The notes below the pieces were generated by a model, which was given only the letters and a program-made list of their open reading frames with translations, made no database searches and was not told the DNA's origin. DNA of 64,000 nt from Synechococcus sp. CBW1107. Its GTDB lineage: Bacteria; Cyanobacteriota; Cyanobacteriia; PCC-6307; Cyanobiaceae. This document shows, piece by piece, positions 50,088-58,864 of this stretch; the first letter of the stretch is position 1, and each line of letters begins with the position of its first letter. The DNA lies in assembly GCF_015841355.1 (NCBI RefSeq), contig NZ_CP064908.1, positions 3,100,001-3,164,000 on the forward strand, in the 5' to 3' direction. The position numbers and the translations under genes are program-made.

Positions 50088-51284
50088 ATGGTCGACGTGC
50101 TGCTGGAACAGCACGCCACTGACAACCCGGAGGAGGTCATCTTGACCGAAACTACCGCGCCACAGGGCGCGCAGCCAGATTGCGCGCGTCTTGTTTACGA
50201 GGCTGAACAGGCCCCGCTTCCAGTCCACTGCAGCTCCAAAAAGCCCAGGGGACTGGATCGCCTCAAGGAGGTTCAGCCCCCGGCTGAAGCCAACGCCTAC
50301 ACGGCACAGCTGCGCAAGGTCCGCTACGGGCCAGCGACACTGGACGCCTTCCTGATGCCGGATGGCAGCTTCCGCTTCTCGATGCGGAGTGCCGCGGCCT
50401 CGGTGCACATGCTCTCCAATTCCCAGGCTCAGCGCACGATCGAGCGCGTTGTTGAGGGAATCACGCCCGAACCCAAGCCAGGGCCAGGCGAAATCTCAGT
50501 GATCGCAGTCAGTCCAGCCCAGGACAGGTCCATTTCAGGGCCTCCGCTGATGGATGTGCCCTACCCAGGGCCCACTGGCTATGCCACGACCCTGTCCCAC
50601 CAAGCGCTGATCCGGTTCTGGGGTGAGCTCAGCCGGACCTCGCCGACCTACGGCCCTGCGGCGGTGCGCATGCTGGAGATCGGCGCTGAGGTTTCACTGA
50701 TCGCGCTGTGCCAGCAGGCCTTCGGGATCGTGGACCACCGCTCGGTGGAAGAGCGGCTGCTGGAAGCCTGGATCGACCTGGGTACAGAGCGCCCTGAACC
50801 GCTGTTTGATGCCCAGTTCCGGCAGTTCTACGAATCGGTCGTTGGTCATCGCTGGGGGTCTCCCGCTACCGCCAGCTGCCTCGCTGATCTCGTGTATCAC
50901 CGCATCCCGCCTCAGGTCTATCAGGCCCTGAAGGACATCAACCCGGTGACGCGGCCGATCCTGATCAACAGCAAAGGCGAGCAGGTCGGCTTCCGCGAGC
51001 GGCCCATGCACACCCTGATCAGTGACCCTGCGTTTGCTCGGGCGATCAAGCCGATCGTGGAGGCTGCAAAGGTGCTGCTGGCCATCACGCCAAAGGGGCA
51101 GTTCCGGGAAGTGTTGAGGGTCTTGGACTCGACAAATCCGCGGTACAAATGCCGCGGTCGGAAAGCTCTCTGCGGCGCGAGCAACCAGCCCCGACTGGCT
51201 CCTGCCCCCGCGAAGTGGCCCCATCAGCGTGGTGGGGACCGCGCCAAGCAGATGCCGTTGCTTGGTGATCAGTCATGTGCCTAA
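50088..51284 (+). CDS. P63C-like domain protein
   Basis: 398 residues. The segment from GYATTLSHQALIRFWGELSR through QQAFGIVDHRSVEERLLEAW and LVYHRIPPQVYQALKDINPV to RERPMHTLISDPAF and ITPKGQFREVL has the general layout of P63C-type phage proteins, which often act as antirepressor-like regulators. The N-terminal 150 residues are divergent. The last 45 residues are basic and may be disordered. The assignment is tentative. Confidence 0.5.
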   Translation: MVDVLLEQHATDNPEEVILTETTAPQGAQPDCARLVYEAEQAPLPVHCSSKKPRGLDRLKEVQPPAEANAYTAQLRKVRYGPATLDAFLMPDGSFRFSMRSAAASVHMLSNSQAQRTIERVVEGITPEPKPGPGEISVIAVSPAQDRSISGPPLMDVPYPGPTGYATTLSHQALIRFWGELSRTSPTYGPAAVRMLEIGAEVSLIALCQQAFGIVDHRSVEERLLEAWIDLGTERPEPLFDAQFRQFYESVVGHRWGSPATASCLADLVYHRIPPQVYQALKDINPVTRPILINSKGEQVGFRERPMHTLISDPAFARAIKPIVEAAKVLLAITPKGQFREVLRVLDSTNPRYKCRGRKALCGASNQPRLAPAPAKWPHQRGGDRAKQMPLLGDQSCA

Positions 51285-51401
51285 AAGCCGCATCTGCGGT
51301 GACTGGAAAGCTGCAACTCCATCGGTTCCCTGCTGGAGATCAGTGCTCAGCTCCTGCTGCCCCTGCGATTGCAATGACCACAGTTCACGCCCACGTTCGT
51401 A

Positions 51402-51872
51402 ATGACCAAGTCCCTGCCCTTGACGGGCATCCTGCATCAGATCAACTGGTATGGAACATCCCCGTACGGGGTTCCATTCGCTGTCGTCAGCATTATCGAC
51501 GCAGCCAACAACCTCCACCGGGCGCTGGTCTGCAGCCGGCGCTTTGGTGACCTGTCACGCCTCTCTGAGTTTGAGGGCTTACGCGTGAATCTGGTGGCAA
51601 CTCCAAATGGGCTACAGCTCAAGTCGATTGCCGAGCAGATCCCGCCTGAGCAGCAACTGGAAGAGGATGGGCACCTGGAGGCGATGCACGAACACGGTGA
51701 TGCACCGGTTGATGCAGCCAACCAGATCTATGTTTTGGGAACTTCGCTCGATGCTGTCGATCCGACAGCGGAGGCGATCCCCCTGAACAAGCTGCAGGAG
51801 GTGGCAGCGACCGTGGCCAAGCTGGCCCGCGATCTGCGGCTTCCTACCTGCGTGTGGATCCACCTTCCGTAG
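51402..51872 (+). CDS. Hypothetical protein (156 aa) before a terminator
   Basis: Begins MTKSLPLTGILHQINWYGTS and contains PFAVVSIIDAANNLHRALVC and AIPLNKLQEVAATVAKLARD. No family known. A strong rho-independent terminator follows at 51901-51926, so it ends a transcript that probably starts before 50088. Confidence 0.6.
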   Translation: MTKSLPLTGILHQINWYGTSPYGVPFAVVSIIDAANNLHRALVCSRRFGDLSRLSEFEGLRVNLVATPNGLQLKSIAEQIPPEQQLEEDGHLEAMHEHGDAPVDAANQIYVLGTSLDAVDPTAEAIPLNKLQEVAATVAKLARDLRLPTCVWIHLP

Positions 51873-51900
51873 GGCCAGCTGATCCAGCCCATCGCGTCTG

Positions 51901-51926
51901 CCCCCGCCTTCTGGCGGGGGTTTTTT
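51901..51926 (+). terminator. Rho-independent terminator
   Basis: CCCCCGCC (51901-51908), loop TTCT, GGCGGGGG (51913-51920), then six T (51921-51926). It ends the plus-strand transcript containing the genes at 50088-51872 and lies 25 bp from the convergent Rad52-like gene. Confidence 0.9.
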
Positions 51927-51951
51927 GATGTCGTGGGCCGGCCTGCGAATC

Positions 51952-52800
51952 TCAGGCCGCCTCAGCAGGCACCAGCTGAACCCTGCTGGGCTGGTGCTGC
52001 ACCAGGAAGGCTTCGATCCAGTCGTGATGACACCGCTGGCAGATCCGATCTGCAATCGACGGGGCATCGGGCGGCACCTGGAAGCGCTTGCGGAACGCCT
52101 TGGTGAAGCCCTCCAGGGCGGGCCGGGGCAGAGAACGGATGGTGCTGTGGAGCTGGTGAATCGTGGCGCTATCCAGCGGTGCCAGGGCTGGATCGTCCGG
52201 CTCAGCATCACGGGATTCAACTACCCGTCCCCGCTGTGGCTGGCTGGGCTGCTGGTGGCCATGCCCCGTCCCTGGGCTGTGGACAGGAGCGAGATCCCGA
52301 TGCCCAGGGCGGACCTGCTCCTCGCCGCCGGCTGACGATGTCACACCACGCTGGAGACGGTCATAGAGGGCCAGGCCAAACGGATTCCCGAAGGTCATCA
52401 GGGCTCGCTTCATGGCGTCCGTCTCGGCTTCCTTGATGGCCGATTCATGGGCCTGGCCCAGGTCGATGTCGATGCCGTGGCCGGCTCCGCTTCCCTCACG
52501 GATCAGAGGCCCCGCATCGGTGGCGCCCACCGTGATGCGGACGCGGGCGGTGTAGGTGACGCCCCAGCCAGAGCGACCATCACGGCCGATCGAGCGCTCG
52601 CTCTGGTTGACGCACTCCACGGCGATGGTTTCGCGCTGCCAGCCGTCAAAGCCAAAGATGCGGTTGGCTTCGGCGATGGCTTGCCAGCCCTCCAGGTAGC
52701 TGACCTTGGCGCGGCCCTGGTCGCGCTGCTTGACCTTGGAGCGATCGAGCGGGGCCGAGAGAGCGGCGATCTGCTCAGGCGAGAAGACGGCGGTTGCCAT
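51952..52800 (-). CDS. Rad52/22-family single-strand annealing protein
   Basis: 282 residues. The core SYLEGWQAIAEANRIFGFDG followed by WQRETIAVECVNQSERSIGR, VTYTARVRITVG and AIKEAETDAMKRALMTFGNP with FGLALYDRL is the phage-type Rad52 fold. The C-terminal part is disordered and then ends in a helical domain. It pairs complementary single strands, probably after the exonuclease at 5822-6514. It lies with Gp157-like and SLOG genes on the minus strand. Confidence is high. Confidence 0.88.
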   Translation of the reverse strand: MATAVFSPEQIAALSAPLDRSKVKQRDQGRAKVSYLEGWQAIAEANRIFGFDGWQRETIAVECVNQSERSIGRDGRSGWGVTYTARVRITVGATDAGPLIREGSGAGHGIDIDLGQAHESAIKEAETDAMKRALMTFGNPFGLALYDRLQRGVTSSAGGEEQVRPGHRDLAPVHSPGTGHGHQQPSQPQRGRVVESRDAEPDDPALAPLDSATIHQLHSTIRSLPRPALEGFTKAFRKRFQVPPDAPSIADRICQRCHHDWIEAFLVQHQPSRVQLVPAEAA

Positions 52801-52904
52801 GGCTGGTTCCGGGGGTGAGGAAGGTTGGAGTTCGGGATGGGAGGACAGGGGCCCGCTGCAGGAGCGGACCCATTGAGGAGGGACGAGACCTCCTCTGGCT
52901 GCCG

Positions 52905-53528
52905 TCAGTGGATGCGCCAGGAACGGCGGGAAAGGAGCTGAGCACCACTGATTTGGCGGCCCGCCTTCAGGGCTTCTTTGATGGCGGCTCTATCGGGCTT
53001 CCTGGTGGTCGTGACCATGAGCCACTCAGGATCGAGGGCCTCCTCGTCGTCGATCACGACGGCCGAGGATTTACGGCTGCTGAGCTCGTGATTGGGGAAC
53101 GAGAAGCGGGTAGCCGCCGGCTGCAGCTGGGTGAGGACAAAGATCAGCGACTCCTCAAGGGCATCGGCCCGGCTGGCATCGGAGCGGGCCAGATCGCTGA
53201 GCCGCTTGGCCTGCTGCTGGCGGTAGGCGGCCTGGCCGCGCAGGTGCTCGATCACCCAGCAGGTGGCATCAGCCTTGGTAGCGAGGGCCTGCTTGTTGCC
53301 TTCTTCTGCAAGGAGTGCCGCCTCCAGCTCGGCGAGGGCTGAGGCGCGCTGCTCGGGATCATCCGCTTCCAACTGCTCAGCCAGCTGGCCGATGGCGCTG
53401 GTGAGCTCCTGGGCCTCGATGCCCAGCTGCCAGAGCGATCCGGAGCGCTGGAGGGAACAGGAAGGACCAGAGGCTTCCGGAGCCGAAGCAGGGGCGACAG
53501 CGGAGGGGATGGGAGTGAGAACGGCCAT
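52905..53528 (-). CDS. Siphovirus Gp157-like protein
   Basis: 207 residues from the ATG at 53528. Helical central part (LEADDPEQRASALAELEAAL and LATKADATCWVIEHLRGQAA) and a C-terminal DPEWLMVTTTRKPDRAAIKE followed by ALKAGRQISGAQLL fit the Gp157 family of phage early proteins. It is upstream of the Rad52-like gene in the same transcript. Roles in phage recombination or resistance are suggested for the family. Confidence 0.7.
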   Translation of the reverse strand: MAVLTPIPSAVAPASAPEASGPSCSLQRSGSLWQLGIEAQELTSAIGQLAEQLEADDPEQRASALAELEAALLAEEGNKQALATKADATCWVIEHLRGQAAYRQQQAKRLSDLARSDASRADALEESLIFVLTQLQPAATRFSFPNHELSSRKSSAVVIDDEEALDPEWLMVTTTRKPDRAAIKEALKAGRQISGAQLLSRRSWRIH

Positions 53529-53596
53529 GACGGTGAGAGGAGAGACAGGGAATGGAGAGGAGGCGCGACAGAACGCCAAAGGCTTGTGGTGACTGA

Positions 53597-54094
53597 TCAG
53601 GAGCGGGGAACACCAGCCGGAACAGCCCAGAGCCCGGCCGACGTGCTGACCTCGGCCACCGAGATCGGCACCGGCGAACTGGAGGCCATGCGGCGGGCCT
53701 GTTGCACGAGCGAGGCGGTGCCAAGGCCACCGGGGAACGCCACCACCAGCACCGAGGCGATCGAAACCGGGGAGGTGTGGGCCACGGCCCGGGCAATGGC
53801 CTGCTCGAGCAGCTCCCGATTGCGGATCGGCCCAGCTGCCCTGCCGTGCCGCTCCCACCGGGCTGGCAGCACAACTGAAGGCCAGCCCAGCTGATGGGCA
53901 GCGCGGCCAATGGCGGCATCGGCACCACGGGCCCCGCCATGGAGCAGCAGATGCACCAGCCGGCCGCCACTGCGGGCCAGCAGCTCAGCGGCCACGCGCT
54001 GATGGGGCCAGGCCAGATCACGGCCGCCACCGGCGGCGATCACCAGAGAGCGAGCCGGGACAATCTCCGGCCGCGATGGAATACATAAAGCCAT
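53597..54094 (-). CDS. SLOG/YspA-like nucleotide-binding protein (DUF2493)
   Basis: 165 residues from the ATG at 54094 (54118 alternative). The Rossmannoid motifs VIAAGGGRDLAWPHQRV and LLHGGARGADAAIGRAAHQL then VLPARWERHGRAAGPIRN and VVAFPGGLGTASL are those of the cpYpsA-related SLOG family. Such proteins bind nucleotide-derived ligands. It opens the minus-strand early set downstream of a LexA-like box at 54230-54243. Confidence 0.8.
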   Translation of the reverse strand: MALCIPSRPEIVPARSLVIAAGGGRDLAWPHQRVAAELLARSGGRLVHLLLHGGARGADAAIGRAAHQLGWPSVVLPARWERHGRAAGPIRNRELLEQAIARAVAHTSPVSIASVLVVAFPGGLGTASLVQQARRMASSSPVPISVAEVSTSAGLWAVPAGVPRS

Positions 54095-54229
54095 GGATTC
54101 AGTTGCCAGAAAGGACAACTGATCGGGGCATCACAACCGCTTATGTGTACGCAACTGTGATGGCGAGACCAGGGATTAGGTTGCCGCCGGCGATGGGCTC
54201 TGGGCCTTTGGCGCAGCCCTTATTCTACC

Positions 54230-54243
54230 AGTACAAACGTACT
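54230..54243 (-). promoter_or_regulatory. LexA-type (SOS) box
   Basis: AGTACAAACGTACT is a palindrome with 5-bp arms and a four-base spacer. Read on the minus strand it fits RGTACNNNDGTWCB, the cyanobacterial LexA motif as I remember it. It is 136 bp upstream of the SLOG gene start on the minus strand. Damage-induced expression of the SLOG/Gp157/Rad52 set follows if it is functional. The rest of 54095-55192 contains no supported gene. Confidence 0.55.
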
Positions 54244-54354
54244 CTGTGGCGGGCAGAGCGACTGCGGGGTAATGGATCTGCACCAAGCAAGACCATCCAC
54301 AGGTGGGTTTGAAAGCTGAAAAGCAAGACCGCCAGATTCGGCACTGAACGACGA

Positions 54355-54446
54355 GCTGGCCGCGCAGCCGCGCGAGGAGGCTTGGGGCATCACCCCCAGC
54401 CCCATCAACGCGGGCGAATGCCCGGCCACCGCAGCCGCGGGAGAGG
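54355..54446. repeat. Type 2 repeat, copy A
   Basis: About 92 bp with strong similarity to 58437-58527: both contain GCTGGCCGCGCAGCCGCGCG, then a variable middle, then GAATGCCCGGCCACCGCAGC and CGCGGGAGAGG. The ends carry related direct repeats (CGCAGCCGCG). No open frame is credible. Confidence 0.75.
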
Positions 54447-54931
54447 AGCCCTGCCCACCACCCCAACACCGGCTCCCAGAGCGGAGGGCGGCGGCGGCTG
54501 GCCGATGCACGCCACGGCGCAGCCGTGGCACGCTGAAGGACGGCCGTCGCCGACCGAAGCCCTGCGGTGTTTGCAGTGCCTTGCGGCATGGTCGACTTCA
54601 TGGCCGAGCACGTGGATCAGAACAACCAGAGCGGATTGGCGCCCTGGCGCCGCACTTGCATGCGGGCACTTCTGTTCGAACCTTTATTCCGCTTGCGCCT
54701 AATTCAAAGAAGCGCCACTTCCCCTGAATGAGGCACCTGCCGGCCAGCGAGGCATCTCGCATGTCCCGCGACGGCGGTCTGAGTCGCTATTTGTTCGACG
54801 GGCCGGCTTCTGGGCTCTCCGGCCGACAGGCGGTTGGCGGCCGCAAAACATCTCACCAAACATCTCACACGTGCGGCTCTGGCTGCCAGCATGCCTTGCG
54901 GCACAGTCGATCTTAGCGATTCCTAGTCGAG

Positions 54932-54973
54932 CTTGCCAAGCTGATGATGCGGGTTCGAGTCCGGTCACCCGCT
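54932..54973 (+). other. tRNA-Gly 3'-half remnant, candidate attR
   Basis: AAGCTGATGATGCGGGTTCG and the following acceptor end CACCCGC plus discriminator T have the layout of the 3' half of tRNA-Gly: anticodon loop (TTGCCAA), 3' anticodon stem, variable loop, T arm and acceptor strand. There is one T-stem mismatch. No 5' half precedes it. This is the usual product of integration into a tRNA gene. Orientation places the inserted element on the left. Confidence 0.7.
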
Positions 54974-55192
54974 TTTCACTTCTGGGCTAATCATTGTGTC
55001 GCTCGGGCGACAGTCTCGCTTGGCACGCGCTGACTGCATATGAGAAGCCAACTGGGCACGAAAGGTGAGAACAGCGATTGGTTCAACTTTCTTACAGGGC
55101 TTCTTGCTGTTCGGTCATGTCATGGCCCACTTAACCGACCTTGATCGTTCCGGGTCGCCGACATGGATCGGCAGAACCCGAGCCAAGTCGGC

Positions 55193-56029
55193 TCAGTCCT
55201 CGTGTGTCTGGAGGAATGCTTCTAGGTGAGCTCCATAGGCCTTAGGCCTCTCGAGCAGGGCATGGTGGGCCACTCCCGGAAGAACCACCAGGCGCTGATT
55301 CGCGAGTTGTTGCCATCCCTGCATCGAACGGGAGGTGACAAAGTCGTACTCCGCAGCGAGACGTAATACAGGTGTGGTGAAAGAAGCCAGGCTCGCCTCG
55401 GGCACACACCACTCCGCAATCACATCCACACCCCGCCAATGGCTCCCTGGGTGCCCTGGCGCATAGGCCGCCAGCAGTGCCGCTGGCCGGGGGTTCGCTC
55501 GACAGACGTGGGTCGCATCAAAGCGGGAGCCGTCGTCGCCAAGATCCGCCAGTAGGGCCACCACATCCTCAAGCAACACCGGCACCGAGCTCGGCACGTT
55601 GGACAGGCTCAACGAGCGCGGCGGCGGTGGACCACTGGCCGCATTGAGGGTCTCAAAGGCCAGGATGCCGCCGAAGGACTGGCCGTAGAGGTGATAGGCC
55701 GGGCGTCCATCACGGATCGGGATCCAGGCCTGAGCTACCAGTGCATCGATCACCGAAACGAGGTCCCGCACGGAAGCCGCAATCGAGTACTCCTGATCAG
55801 CGGGTTCAGGCCGGTCACTGCGCCCACATCCCAGTTGGTCGAAGAAAATCACCGGTCGCTGCAGCAGCTCCACCAAGGGAAACAAATAATCACTGGGGAC
55901 ACCTGGGCCGCCATGACACACGAGCAACGGCCATCCATCCGTAGAAGCTGCTGGCAGGTGCCGGCCAGCCCAGAGGCGGCAGGCGCCACCGCGCACCGGC
56001 AACATCAACGACATCAACTCAGGAGTCAT
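55193..56029 (-). CDS. Proline iminopeptidase-like alpha/beta hydrolase
   Basis: 278 residues. Oxyanion motif CHGGPGVPSDY (38-48), nucleophile GQSFGG (S118), FFDQLGCGRS, and later EYDFVTS (D229) and PGVAHHALLE (His). This is the S33 peptidase layout that removes N-terminal Pro. The gene starts downstream of a tRNA fragment and divergent from the antiporter gene, with a gap of about 165 bp. The long 830-codon frame that includes it is an artefact from antisense of the next gene. Confidence 0.85.
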   Translation of the reverse strand: MTPELMSLMLPVRGGACRLWAGRHLPAASTDGWPLLVCHGGPGVPSDYLFPLVELLQRPVIFFDQLGCGRSDRPEPADQEYSIAASVRDLVSVIDALVAQAWIPIRDGRPAYHLYGQSFGGILAFETLNAASGPPPPRSLSLSNVPSSVPVLLEDVVALLADLGDDGSRFDATHVCRANPRPAALLAAYAPGHPGSHWRGVDVIAEWCVPEASLASFTTPVLRLAAEYDFVTSRSMQGWQQLANQRLVVLPGVAHHALLERPKAYGAHLEAFLQTHED

Positions 56030-56194
56030 GACTGTCTTCTCAACGGCAGTTTTGTCGGTACGCGCGAGATCGGAACGGGTGAGCCCCGGCCCTGCCAGTA
56101 GGGAGCGCATGGGATCAAGGCAATGCACCAGGTCTGGCAGACAGCTGACAAACCGCTGTTGTAGAAAGGCCTTCAGCGGTTGCGGCTTCGGCGG

Positions 56195-57517
56195 ATGATG
56201 CCAGTATTGATAGCCGTGTCCCAGTCCAACGCTCACCTGGCAGGCACCCTGTTGCCACGTGGCTTCTTTCTGGGCTTGGGCCTGGTCTATCTGGTGGCAA
56301 TGGCGCTCGACCAGCTGGCTGCTCGCTGGCGGCTCCCGGGGACTGCGGCGATTCTGCTGCTTGGCTTTCTCATTCCGAGTGATCTCGGAGCAGTAGGCCA
56401 GAGTATCGGCCCGATGCAGGTGGAAACCCTGCACCGGGTGGCGCTGGCCCTGCTGATCTTCTACGCCGGTCTCAACACCGACCTGCGCCGCATCCGCGGC
56501 ATGACCGCGGCGGGCCTGAGGCTTGGCATCCTGGGGGTGCTGATCACCCTGGCGATCACGGGGCTGGCCCTGCTCGGGCTGACTCCGCTGATGGCCAGTG
56601 GCTTGCCGATCTCTGCCGCCTTTCTCACGGTGTGCTGTCTTGGGGCCACCGACAGCGGAGCCCTCGAAGATCTGCTGGCGGCGCTGCACCATGGCATCCG
56701 CGGAGGTCTCCGTCACCTGCTTGAGTTCGAAGCCGCGGTAAGCACCGTGATCACGCTGCTGGTCTTCGGATTGGTTGCCGGTGTGCTGCGAGAGCAACTC
56801 CATGGCGACCATCTGGCCGTGCAAGGGCTGTTGACGAGCCGTCTGCCAGATGAGCTGGGAGCGGTGGGGTTGCACGTGATCGCCGGCCTGCTGGCCGGTC
56901 TGGTTGTCGGGGCTGTGGCGCCGCGCCTGATCGATGCACTGGCGCGCTCCGAGCAGATGCTGCTGCTGGTGGCTGTGGCTCTGGCCTTTGTGACCTATGG
57001 CTTGGGCCAGCTGCTGGGGGGCGGTGGGCTGATCGCGGTGTTCGTGGCCGGGGTGCTGCTCTCGAATGGCCGCTACCGGATCGGCCGCTTTGAGCAGCAG
57101 GCCCTGGGCAGGGTGATGCACCCCTTGAACACCGCTGCCGAGATCACGGTTTTGCTCCTGCTTGGCGTGCTCGTGCAGCCCGCCGCACTGATCGCGGTGC
57201 TGCCGTTGGGGCTGCTGCTCGCGATCGTGCTGCCCCTGGCGCGCCTGCTCGCAGTGTCGGCAGTGCTGCCGGCCGCCCGCTTCCCGTGGCCAGAGCGCCT
57301 GATCGTCTCGGGCTGCGGCCTGCGGGCGGCGGTTCCCCTGGCCCTGGCCGTCTCGATGGCCGAGGAACTGCCCCACCTGCGCGGCATCACCCCGGAGCTG
57401 GCGGAACCCCTCGCAGCCCAGCTGCTGGCGCTGATTTTCGTGGTGGTGCTGGCCGACCTGCTGCTGCAATCGCTGCTGATGCGCCGCCTGCTGCCGATCA
57501 GGCTCGAGGGGGCGTGA
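56195..57517 (+). CDS. CPA1/NhaP-type Na+(K+)/H+ antiporter
   Basis: 440 residues, ATG at 56195 (TTG at 56180 and ATG at 56198 are alternatives). Around twelve hydrophobic segments are visible. Conserved parts include LIFYAGLNTDLRRIRG, LGATDSGALEDLLAA, HLLEFEAAVSTVITLLVFG and GGGGLIAVFVAGVLLSNGRY. Exports Na+ or K+ in exchange for H+ at the membrane. It is convergent with the Coq4-like gene and overlaps its end by about 20 bp. Confidence 0.85.
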   Translation: MMPVLIAVSQSNAHLAGTLLPRGFFLGLGLVYLVAMALDQLAARWRLPGTAAILLLGFLIPSDLGAVGQSIGPMQVETLHRVALALLIFYAGLNTDLRRIRGMTAAGLRLGILGVLITLAITGLALLGLTPLMASGLPISAAFLTVCCLGATDSGALEDLLAALHHGIRGGLRHLLEFEAAVSTVITLLVFGLVAGVLREQLHGDHLAVQGLLTSRLPDELGAVGLHVIAGLLAGLVVGAVAPRLIDALARSEQMLLLVAVALAFVTYGLGQLLGGGGLIAVFVAGVLLSNGRYRIGRFEQQALGRVMHPLNTAAEITVLLLLGVLVQPAALIAVLPLGLLLAIVLPLARLLAVSAVLPAARFPWPERLIVSGCGLRAAVPLALAVSMAEELPHLRGITPELAEPLAAQLLALIFVVVLADLLLQSLLMRRLLPIRLEGA

Positions 57518-58196
57518 TCTCCCGAAAGGGTGAACGTTCCACCAGCGCGGCAATGCCCAGTTGCTGCCGCCACTGGGCCAGCGGCCGCGCCCAGCCCTCC
57601 TCCCAGCGCTGCGCCAGCAACGGCGCGCAGACCCTGCCCAGCTCCAGGCCGTAGGCCACCGCTTGACCCACGTCAACCTCGCCACTGGCCGGCCCCTCCA
57701 GGCACCGGTGCAGCAGATCGGCCCCCAGCAGCATGGCGCTGCCCGGCCAACGCAGCTGCATCACGTTGACGGCACTCATCGCTGCCTCCCCAGCCGCTGT
57801 GGGCGGGCAGCCACACACCACATGCCAGAGGTCGTGGGTGTGGCGAACGCGCTGGTGCAACCAGATGTCGTCGACCTCACTGCCGGCCTGCAGCTCCGGA
57901 TCCGGCAGGGGCTGGCCGCCGGCCTGGGCGAACCAACTGGCGTAGGCATGGCCGAGGCTCTCCGTCGGCAGCGCCAGCAACTCGACCTGGCCTGGCCAGG
58001 GCCCCCAGTAACGCTCGGCGATCAGTGGTGCAATCGCCGGGTCGTGGCGCAGGGCAGCGCGGGCGGCATCGGCCACCGGGGTGGCGTAGCTGCGGGTGAG
58101 CAGATCGAAGCCGTGGCCCAGGTCGTCGGGGTTCGCCGTCAGGGCGGAGAGATCGGTGGCGAGGTGCAGCAGCTGGCGGCGCAGGGAGGAACGCAT
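57498..58196 (-). CDS. Coq4-like protein
   Basis: 232 residues. The zinc-type motif HTHDLWHVVCG is the Coq4 signature HDxxH, with a following region of AMSAVNVMQLRWPGSAMLLG. Coq4 family proteins act in ubiquinone formation; in cyanobacteria the substrate is not clear. Cyanobacterial versions are often annotated as ubiquinone-biosynthesis-like. Its stop lies inside the antiporter 3' end, convergently. Confidence 0.8.
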   Translation of the reverse strand: MRSSLRRQLLHLATDLSALTANPDDLGHGFDLLTRSYATPVADAARAALRHDPAIAPLIAERYWGPWPGQVELLALPTESLGHAYASWFAQAGGQPLPDPELQAGSEVDDIWLHQRVRHTHDLWHVVCGCPPTAAGEAAMSAVNVMQLRWPGSAMLLGADLLHRCLEGPASGEVDVGQAVAYGLELGRVCAPLLAQRWEEGWARPLAQWRQQLGIAALVERSPFREITPPRA

Positions 58197-58436
58197 GGGA
58201 GGGGAAGCCGCCTGGAGTGGGAGACGTTGCGGCGGTCAGGCTTGTGGAAGGTGCTCAGGATGAGGCCATCAGCAGCAAGCATTGCCGAAACCCAGATCGG
58301 ACCGGCCCGAAGAAGCCCTGGTGCCGGTCGAGCCCCATGCCTGGCCCCGGCAACCCCAGCGCTGGATCCGCCACAGGGCCTTGCCGATTTGAAGTTGGAT
58401 CGACACCCCCCGAAAACCAGTTCACCTGAATGCCCA

Positions 58437-58527
58437 GCTGGCCGCGCAGCCGCGCGAGGAGGCATGGGGCTCACCTCTGCCCGCATTGGTGCGGACGAAT
58501 GCCCGGCCACCGCAGCCGCGGGAGAGG
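58437..58527. repeat. Type 2 repeat, copy B
   Basis: Close relative of 54355-54446, with the same flanking motifs and a different middle. It lies between the Coq4-like gene and tRNA-Pro. The region 58197-58912 has no protein gene I can support: it holds this repeat, nested hairpin 8, TGCAAGAGA repeats and a terminator. Confidence 0.75.
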
Positions 58528-58584
58528 CGCCGGGCAGGCGTGACCTGAGCCACCCATCCCGGCGGCGGCGAGGGGAGATCAAAC

Positions 58585-58640
58585 TCACGCGAGCACAAGG
58601 GTCGGCGAAGCCGACCTGCCCCGCCCTTGCGCTCGCGTGA
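58585..58640. repeat. Nested-hairpin element 8 (CAAGG/CCTTG family)
   Basis: Perfect TCACGCGAG (58585-58593) with CTCGCGTGA (58632-58640), CAAGGG (58596-58601) with CCCTTG (58624-58629), and inner hairpin GTCGGC-GAA-GCCGAC (58601-58615). It lies outside the prophage, between Coq4 and tRNA-Pro, with no small gene right behind it. Confidence 0.75.
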
Positions 58641-58713
58641 CACCCTGCATCCCTGCCGCCGAGTGGTCTCCGTCCTTCTGCGCTTGAGGCGCCTTCTTCT
58701 TGAGCGACCAACC

Positions 58714-58862
58714 GCAAGAGATGCAAGAGAAAGTCTCGGGCTGCCTCAGGCAGATCAATGACCGGCTTCCGTCCCCAGCGACCACCCACGGGCTCCGCTG
58801 ACCGGCCCAGAACCATCGAAAGGCAAGGAGCAGGCGAGATTCTCTTGCACTTTCTCTTGCAA
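58714..58862. repeat. Direct and inverted copies of TGCAAGAGA near tRNA-Pro
   Basis: GCAAGAGA at 58714 and TGCAAGAGAAA at 58722-58732 face TCTCTTGCA (58841-58849) and TTTCTCTTGCAA (58851-58862). Four copies in two orientations about 120 bp apart next to the tRNA 3' end resemble recombinase arm sites. Not shown to be bound. Confidence 0.5.
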
Positions 58863-58864
58863 GT

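Noticed and set aside
49986-50408. 140-codon minus-strand frame
   Set aside because: Antisense of the P63C-like gene; low support.
54699-54968. Minus-strand frame beginning MTGLEPASSAW
   Set aside because: This start is the usual artefact of reading a tRNA-Gly 3' end in antisense.
55193-57685. 830-codon minus-strand frame
   Set aside because: The first two thirds are antisense of the antiporter and are rich in Gln and His with no domain; only the last 278 codons form the hydrolase.
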